NCBI GenBank assembly: GCA_016932095.1
Contig: JAFGDN010000057.1
Location: forward strand, 1 to 44,367
DNA: 44,367 bases
Origin: Sedimentisphaerales bacterium
GTDB taxonomy: Bacteria; Planctomycetota; Phycisphaerae; Sedimentisphaerales; Anaerobacaceae
Reading direction: 5' to 3'
Translations under genes and position numbers: made by a program
Shown here: one piece after another, positions 39,306-44,367 of the stretch
Layout: each line of letters starts with the position of its first letter
Position numbering within the stretch: the stretch's first letter is position 1
Notes under the pieces: generated by a model
What the model was told of the DNA's origin: nothing
What the model saw: only the letters and a program-made list of their open reading frames with translations
Database searches by the model: none

Positions 39306-40202
39306 TCATTTTTTAGGGCGTCTGACCCCGACTTTGGCGGACTTCTCGTAGAACTGGATAATCCCGCCGTGGTCATCACCGGCTTTTGCGTCAACCTTAA
39401 GCGCCTGCATAATTTCCATTACAACGCCGGTCAGTGGAACCGGCACGCCAATCTCGTGAGCGGTGTCCAAGGCGTTGGCCAGGTCCTTGATGTGCAGCTC
39501 AATCCTGAAACCCGGCTTGAAGTTGCCGTCGAGAACCAGAGGCATTTTGGCGTTGAGGACATTGCTGCCTGCCAGACCGCCTCGGACGGCCTGGAAAACC
39601 TTTTCCGGGTCAACGCCCGCCTTTGTCGCAAGAACCATTGCCTCGGACATCGCGGCGATATTCAATGCCACGATTATCTGGTTGGCGAGTTTTGTCGTAT
39701 TGCCACTGCCGATATCGCCGACAAGCACGGCTGAAGAACCCATAACCTTGAGGATGTCCTCGACCTTTTCAAAGACCTCTTTTTTGCCGCCGACCATAAT
39801 CGCGAGCGTTCCGTCTTTGGCCTTCGGCTCACCGCCGCTGACGGGCGCATCGAGCATTTCAACACTTTTCTTTTGGGCCTCGGCGGCGATTTCTTTGGAA
39901 ACCAATGGGGCGATTGAGCTCATATCAATCAGAATCGTGCCTGTTTTTGCGCCCTCAAGAACGCCGTTCGCCCCGAGCACTGCTTTTTTCACGTCCGGCG
40001 AGTTGGGCAGCATTGTAATCACAACCTCGCTTTGGGCGGCGACGTCCCTGCTGCTCTTGCATTCTTTTGCGCCGGCCGCGACGACTTCCTTCACCGGTTG
40101 CGGCCTGATGTCATAGACCGTTAGGTTGTAGCCGGCCTTGATAAGGTTCATTGCCATAGGTTTGCCCATGATTCCCAGCCCGATAAATCCAATCTTTTTC
40201 AT
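39306..40202 (-). CDS. Beta-hydroxyacid dehydrogenase, tartronate-semialdehyde-reductase-like
   Basis: This 298-residue protein has the NAD(P) motif GFIGLGIMGKPMAMNL (5-20), the substrate motif DAPVSGGEPKAKDGTL (118-132) and the catalytic Lys171 in GSGNTTKLANQ. These are the marks of GarR/GlxR (2-hydroxy-3-oxopropionate reductase) and 3-hydroxyisobutyrate dehydrogenase. The GntP neighbour and sugar-acid context favour tartronate semialdehyde to glycerate, but related small semialdehydes are possible. The gene follows the zinc dehydrogenase by 32 bases. Confidence 0.88.
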   Translation of the reverse strand: MKKIGFIGLGIMGKPMAMNLIKAGYNLTVYDIRPQPVKEVVAAGAKECKSSRDVAAQSEVVITMLPNSPDVKKAVLGANGVLEGAKTGTILIDMSSIAPLVSKEIAAEAQKKSVEMLDAPVSGGEPKAKDGTLAIMVGGKKEVFEKVEDILKVMGSSAVLVGDIGSGNTTKLANQIIVALNIAAMSEAMVLATKAGVDPEKVFQAVRGGLAGSNVLNAKMPLVLDGNFKPGFRIELHIKDLANALDTAHEIGVPVPLTGVVMEIMQALKVDAKAGDDHGGIIQFYEKSAKVGVRRPKK

Positions 40203-40234
40203 TGCTGCTATCCCGTAAAATTCACAATAAAATT

Positions 40235-41287
40235 TCAGTCAATCGGGGTTAAAACCACTTTCATCGCTTTTTTGGTTTCAACCAGCTCGAACGCTTCTTC
40301 CCACTTGTCAATAGGAAGCTCGTGCGTTATCAATCGCTCCAGGTCGATTTGGCCTGTGCTCATCAGCGTGAGGCATTTTTCCCAGACATCCCAAGTATGG
40401 CTGAAATGCCCTTTAAAGGTGACGGATTTTGCAATCAGCGGGTCTAAGCTGAAATTTACGGGCTTTGGGCCCCAGCCGATTTTGGTGATTTGGCCGTTCG
40501 GACGCACGGCTGACATCGATAATTTCAGCGTTTCAGCAGCCCCGGCAGTATCCACGATTAAATCCGCGCCGTAGCCGTCGCCCATAGACATTATTTTCGG
40601 CAAAGGGTCAATCCTGCTGCTGTTGATGATGATTGTGGCGCCGCAGGATTTGGCCAGCTCAAGCCGGTCATCGTCGCCCTGAGTGCCGATGGCGATGATT
40701 TGACCTGCCCCGCAAAGCTGCGCCATTTTCATACACAACAGCCCAATCGGCCCCGGCCCGATTACGACTACCGTATCGCCGGGATTCACTGTGCTGTTGC
40801 ATATTACCGACTTATAGGCCACGCACAAGGGCTCCGTTAATGACGCCGCCTTTAGCGAGACGTTGTCCGGGACCCTGTGAAGTACCCGTTCCGGAACTTT
40901 AACGTATCTGGTAAATGCCCCGTCGAGGTGAAAGCCGAATCCTTTTCGTCCCCTGCAAAGGTGATAATTGTTAGTCCGGCAAAGGGCGCACTGGCCGCAG
41001 TAGTCGGCATGGGTTTCAGACGTAACGCGGTCGCCGACTTTGAAGTTGCTTACCTGTTTGCCTGCCTGGACGATTATGCCCGCGAATTCGTGACCTAAAA
41101 TAAAAGGGCAGTTAAAATTGAAAGCGACCGTTCCATTATGCATATGCGGGTCGGTCCCGCAGACGCCGACGTATGACACTTCGACTAACGTATCGTTGGG
41201 GCCAATTTGAGGGACAGGCACCTCGCGCAGTTCCGTCGCGTTGGCGACGTTATCGAATTTGACTACTGCTTTCATTGTTGTTTTCAT
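40235..41287 (-). CDS. Zinc-dependent alcohol dehydrogenase (polyol/threonine-type)
   Basis: This 350-residue MDR-family dehydrogenase has the catalytic zinc ligands Cys43 (GVCGTDPHMHNG) and His66-Glu67 (GHEFAG), the structural zinc Cys97/100/103/111, and the NAD-binding VVVIGPGPIGLLCMKMAQLCGAG. Closest types are sorbitol, L-threonine and L-idonate dehydrogenases. It probably oxidises a polyol or sugar-acid hydroxyl to a ketone that feeds the transketolase encoded upstream. Two in-frame ATGs (41287 and 41275) are possible; neither has a strong ribosome site, and the longer is given. Confidence 0.9.
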   Translation of the reverse strand: MKTTMKAVVKFDNVANATELREVPVPQIGPNDTLVEVSYVGVCGTDPHMHNGTVAFNFNCPFILGHEFAGIIVQAGKQVSNFKVGDRVTSETHADYCGQCALCRTNNYHLCRGRKGFGFHLDGAFTRYVKVPERVLHRVPDNVSLKAASLTEPLCVAYKSVICNSTVNPGDTVVVIGPGPIGLLCMKMAQLCGAGQIIAIGTQGDDDRLELAKSCGATIIINSSRIDPLPKIMSMGDGYGADLIVDTAGAAETLKLSMSAVRPNGQITKIGWGPKPVNFSLDPLIAKSVTFKGHFSHTWDVWEKCLTLMSTGQIDLERLITHELPIDKWEEAFELVETKKAMKVVLTPID

Positions 41288-41302
41288 ATTTGCTCGCGTC
41301 TT

Positions 41303-42232
41303 CTATTTCAAAACCTTTTTAACCGCATTGACAATCGCGGCATCGGTCAAGCCGTAATGTTCCAATAGTTGCTCGTAGCTCAGCGCCGACTGGCCGAAGC
41401 AATCCTGTATGGCGACGGCTTCCAGCGGCAGGCCAGAGCCCCTCATCGCAAAGGCGACAATACTCGCCAGTCCGCCGATGATTGTATGCTCCTCGACCGT
41501 TACAATTCCTTTTACGCCCTCGGCCAGCTTCTTTATTGCTTTCTCGTCAACCGGTTTCAAGGTGCTGACGTTGACAATTCTCGCGGAAATACCCTGTTTT
41601 TCGAGCGCATCAGCGGCCTTGAGCGCCTTATAGACCATATAGCCGTGAGCAAATACGATTACGTCCTTACCTTCCCGTATCACGGCCGGCCTGCCGATTT
41701 CGAATTCCTGCTTTTCGTCGGTAACGTCGGGAATATCATTACGGGGTATGCGAATATATACGGGGCCGTCATACTCGACGGCCGCCTTTACCATTTTTTT
41801 TGTCTCGATACCATCGGCGGGCGATAAAACGGTCATATTCGGTATCGCACGCATAATAGCCACGTCCTCGATACCCTGATGCGTCGCGCCGTCGCCGAAA
41901 TCCGAAATGCCGCAGCTCGAGCCGACGATTTTGACGTTCAGCTTGCCGATGCAGACGCTGACGCGAATCTGGTCGTAAGGCCTGCCCGCGGCGAAGACAG
42001 CGAAAGAATTGGCGAACGCGATTTTGCCGCAAAGCGCCAAACCAGCCGCTACGGATACCATATTCTGCTCGCCGATACCCATCTCGAAAAATCGCCCGGG
42101 AAACTCCTTCTCGAACAATTTCGTCATTGTGGTTTTGCTCAGGTCGGCTTCGAGGACGACGATTCGCTCGTTTTCCCTGCCTAATTGAACTAACGTCTCA
42201 CCGTAAACTGTCCTGCAATTTTGCATATTCAT
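41303..42232 (-). CDS. Transketolase C-terminal subunit
   Basis: This 309-residue protein holds the pyrimidine-binding and C-terminal domains of transketolase: DLSKTTMTKLF, FFEMGIGEQNMVSVAAGLALCGKIAFANSFAVFA (with the Glu that activates TPP), GDGATHQGIEDVAIMRAIPNMTVLSPAD, and KGIVTVEEHTIIGGL. It works with the N-terminal subunit encoded 12 bases upstream. Split transketolases of this type occur in pentose-type and sugar-acid pathways as well as in the central pentose phosphate route. The ATG at 42232 has GAGGG about 10 bases upstream. Confidence 0.93.
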   Translation of the reverse strand: MNMQNCRTVYGETLVQLGRENERIVVLEADLSKTTMTKLFEKEFPGRFFEMGIGEQNMVSVAAGLALCGKIAFANSFAVFAAGRPYDQIRVSVCIGKLNVKIVGSSCGISDFGDGATHQGIEDVAIMRAIPNMTVLSPADGIETKKMVKAAVEYDGPVYIRIPRNDIPDVTDEKQEFEIGRPAVIREGKDVIVFAHGYMVYKALKAADALEKQGISARIVNVSTLKPVDEKAIKKLAEGVKGIVTVEEHTIIGGLASIVAFAMRGSGLPLEAVAIQDCFGQSALSYEQLLEHYGLTDAAIVNAVKKVLK

Positions 42233-42244
42233 TTGAGCTTACCC

Positions 42245-43072
42245 TCAATCCTCGAACAGCCGGCGTGCCGTTTCAAATTGTTCCTGTGTCATTATTCCGT
42301 GGTGAAATTCGGCCTTACCCTCGGCAAAAGACACGCCCTTACTCTTGACGGTATGAGCGATGAGCGTCACGGGTTTGCCCTTGACCTTGTCGGCCTCATC
42401 CAGCGCATCGGCGATTTGCCTGATATCGTGCCCGTCGATAACAATTACATGCCAGCCGAACGCCTCCCATTTTTCGGGGTGCGGGTTGGTATCGTATCGC
42501 TCGACAATCGGGCCGGTCGCCTGGACAAGGTTTTTGTCGAAAATCGCGACAAGGTTATCCAGCTTATAAAAGGCCGCCGTGAGCGAGGCCTCCCAAATCT
42601 GCCCTTCGGCGATTTCGCCGTCTCCAAGTATGCAGTAAACCTTATAATCCTTTTTATCGATTTTCCCCGCCATTGCCATCCCGCAGGCGACGCTAAGCCC
42701 CTGCCCTAACGAGCCGGTGTATGCCTCGATGCCGGCCGTCCTTAACATCTCGGGATGGCCCTGCAGAATCGTTCCTAATTCCTTCAGCGTGGCCAATTCC
42801 TTCTTCGGGAAATACCCGCATTCAGCCAGCGCCGCGTATTGCGCCAAGGCGGCGTGGCCTTTGCTGAGCAACAGCCGGTCCCTGTCGGGCCATTTGAGAT
42901 TTTTAGGATTATGACGCATCTTGTGAAAGTAAAGCACAGCGACAATATCAGCGATTGAGCACGACCCACCCAAATGGCCGGGCTTACCCGCCCCAATCAT
43001 CATTACGATATCGTAACGCAACTTCTTCGCTGTCTTTTCCAGCTCTTTTATCTTTTCTTGTGATATTGCCAT
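42245..43072 (-). CDS. Transketolase N-terminal (TPP-binding) subunit
   Basis: From the ATG at 43072 (GGAAGG 5 bases upstream) this is 275 residues. It carries MMIGAGKPGHLGGSCSIADIVAVLYF, LSKGHAALAQYAALAECGYF, AYTGSLGQGLSVACGMAMAGK and the TPP motif GDGEIAEGQIWEASLTAAFYKLDNLVAIFDKN. The frame stays open to 43156, but that extension is made of repeated TAGAATTTAGAA-type words and has no ribosome site. First gene of the minus-strand cluster that runs through to the GHMP kinase. Gaps within the cluster are 12 to 100 bases. Confidence 0.94.
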   Translation of the reverse strand: MAISQEKIKELEKTAKKLRYDIVMMIGAGKPGHLGGSCSIADIVAVLYFHKMRHNPKNLKWPDRDRLLLSKGHAALAQYAALAECGYFPKKELATLKELGTILQGHPEMLRTAGIEAYTGSLGQGLSVACGMAMAGKIDKKDYKVYCILGDGEIAEGQIWEASLTAAFYKLDNLVAIFDKNLVQATGPIVERYDTNPHPEKWEAFGWHVIVIDGHDIRQIADALDEADKVKGKPVTLIAHTVKSKGVSFAEGKAEFHHGIMTQEQFETARRLFED

Positions 43073-43645
43073 AATCACCTTCCCGCAGCGAAATTCTAAA
43101 TTCTTGATTCTAACTTCTAAATTCAATAACTTAACAAAATCCCCCGCCTTACGCAACGAAGCTTTTAAGGCCGGTCGATTTTATACATTGAAGGATGCTG
43201 AACTTTTAGAAACGGAACTTTGACGCAAAATCACCTGTCTTCTTTCGCCATTCAGTAATATAATGTTTTCTTAAGTCCTGAAGGTTGTGAATTTTTGAAT
43301 TATAATGGAAACAAGTATGGCATCCTCGGAATTCGGCAAAAATAAAATTTTGACGTATATTATTTTTCTCATATTTGATAGCGTTGGCCGTCAATTTCTG
43401 TCCCGGCTAATGGCGTGGCTTATGCTGTTATGCACCATTTCTCCCTGAAGGCATTTTTTTGTGTGAAGCGGCCATAAGCTCGACCCCGCTATTGAACATA
43501 AGTTCTTTCAAGCCAGTCACTTACGATTGGCTTATTTTAAGCGTATCTGTTGAGAAAAAGCCACATCGCATATTAAGCACCGGTATGATTATTCCGATAA
43601 AAGCTTAACGTGGGAGAATTGCTTATTCGTTGGAGCTGAAAAAAG
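43073..43645. other. Intergenic region between the sugar cluster and the kinase-like gene
   Basis: About 570 bases. It includes AT-rich words next to the transketolase gene (43088-43135), a possible -10 box for the minus strand (TATAAA near 43180), and a plus-strand hairpin at 43510-43533 (AAGCCAGT/ATTGGCTT) followed by ATTTT. A 62-residue minus-strand ORF (43206-43394) has no ribosome site and is not accepted. Confidence 0.45.
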
Positions 43646-44367
43646 ATGATTGAATGCCTCAGTTGCGGTTTTATTAACGCTGATAAAGCCCATCAGTGCA
43701 GGAAATGCACATCGCCGCTTTTGAGCCGTGACCTTCGATGCGGATTATATACCTACGGAGGCACCAGCAACGGGCAGGTTCTACAGATGCGTTACGCTAT
43801 TACTCACGAGCTTAGTTCTGATGTTACGGGGGTCAAATATCTTGCTGAGGACGTAGAAGGGAAAAAAGACGTAATAATCTGGGCGCTGCCGATAGTTGTG
43901 GGTCAAGATGAAGAAAACATACGCTCTCTTTCTGAACTGTGCAATAGTTTAAAAGAGCTATCTGACGAGCATATCTTAAATGTGTCGGATTTTTATCCTG
44001 AAAAGAATGTCAGATACGCTGTTACTGAGTATGTCGATGGGTGTTCGCTGGAGGAGAGAGTCGCATCTGAAGGGCCGTTAAATATTGAGACGGCGCTGGA
44101 GATATTTGGTCCGCTCGCCCGGAGTATGGATATTGTTCATAAACAGGGATTTATTCATGGCGATATCAGTCCCGCTAACATCCTGATAAGCTCGAAAGGC
44201 GTTGTAAAGCTTGCAAATTTTGCGATTGGTAAAGCAATAAAAGAAATGCTTGCACAGTCATTGCCGCAGGAGGATATAAAACAATCTTTTTATACCGCAC
44301 CGGAACAATTGGAAAATTCAATTTGTTCTGCTCAGAGCGACATATATTCACTGGCGGCCTGCATCTA
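43646..44367 (+). CDS. Zinc-ribbon protein kinase homologue, probable pseudokinase (runs off right edge)
   Basis: The open frame from the ATG at 43646 runs to the edge (240 residues). An N-terminal zinc ribbon has Cys4-x2-Cys7 and Cys18-x2-Cys21. A Hanks-type kinase domain follows from about residue 50 (YAITHELSSDVTGVKYLAED) with TEYVDGCSLEERV, HGDISPANIL (171-180), and APEQLE (218-223). Key residues are altered: the VAIK Lys position reads Trp79 (VIIWALP), and the DFG motif reads Asn191-Phe-Ala. Asp173 and Asn178 of the catalytic loop remain. It therefore probably binds partners or nucleotide without normal kinase activity. GGAG lies about 11 bases upstream. Confidence 0.8.
   Translation, partial: MIECLSCGFINADKAHQCRKCTSPLLSRDLRCGLYTYGGTSNGQVLQMRYAITHELSSDVTGVKYLAEDVEGKKDVIIWALPIVVGQDEENIRSLSELCNSLKELSDEHILNVSDFYPEKNVRYAVTEYVDGCSLEERVASEGPLNIETALEIFGPLARSMDIVHKQGFIHGDISPANILISSKGVVKLANFAIGKAIKEMLAQSLPQEDIKQSFYTAPEQLENSICSAQSDIYSLAACI

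Noticed and set aside
43206-43394. 62-residue minus-strand ORF upstream of the transketolase genes
   Set aside because: No ribosome site and no recognisable features; composition fits intergenic DNA.

Overview
The window looks like a chromosomal segment of a Planctomycetota bacterium, most likely of the Phycisphaerae type. This is inferred from gene content: a DUF6599/DUF362/polyferredoxin/Tat-tagged aldo-keto reductase operon, an HNH-AP2 endonuclease, a TIGR03960-type radical SAM protein, a zinc-ribbon kinase-like protein and long repeat-rich intergenic stretches. There is no rRNA or tRNA gene to prove it. Base composition by eye is near 50% GC in the core genes and visibly AT-richer in the accessory blocks (about 1.5-5.4 kb and 9.0-11.5 kb) and in the GHMP kinase/SSS pair (34.8-37.8 kb).

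Layout. 1-366: start of a secreted protein that runs off the left edge. 367-5450: accessory region with an HNH-AP2 endonuclease, an XRE repressor plus ImmA/IrrE-type peptidase pair with a palindromic operator over its promoter, a DUF4145 protein, a small membrane protein and a small zinc-peptidase-like protein; the last two are each preceded by a copy of the same 39-bp promoter repeat. 5585-8098: purF-purM, flanked by copies of a CTCTGCGG-type dispersed repeat. 9052-11545: second accessory block with an AlwI-family restriction enzyme N-terminal fragment, a PLD-family endonuclease split by a frameshift at a run of eight T, two cysteine microproteins and a Bro-N (DinD-like) protein. 11985-22881: CARDB membrane protein, a four-gene Tat/Fe-S redox operon behind a perfect consensus promoter, a nitrilase-family amidase, tatA-tatC, a radical SAM protein, a small membrane protein and a beta-CASP nuclease.

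22998-27157 is an import operon (MFS organic-anion/hexuronate-type transporter plus a complete TRAP DctPQM system). 27283-29468 is hemA-hemC. 29487-34245 holds a secreted protein, two small proteins (one DUF167), an IS256-family transposase remnant, a B12-type radical SAM protein and apbE. 34767-43072, all on the minus strand, is a carbohydrate or sugar-acid catabolic cluster: split transketolase, zinc alcohol dehydrogenase, GarR-like reductase, GntP permease, SSS symporter and galactokinase-family kinase. The right edge holds the start of a zinc-ribbon protein kinase homologue that lacks key catalytic residues.

Most notable: the AlwI-fragment/PLD/Bro-N block with its homopolymer frameshift; the duplicated promoter and direct-repeat architecture of the left accessory island; a group of genes (hemA, a small ORF, apbE and the divergent radical SAM gene) whose TATAAT boxes sit 6-10 nt from the start codon, suggesting leaderless transcription; the Tat-linked Fe-S redox operon; and the predicted pseudokinase.
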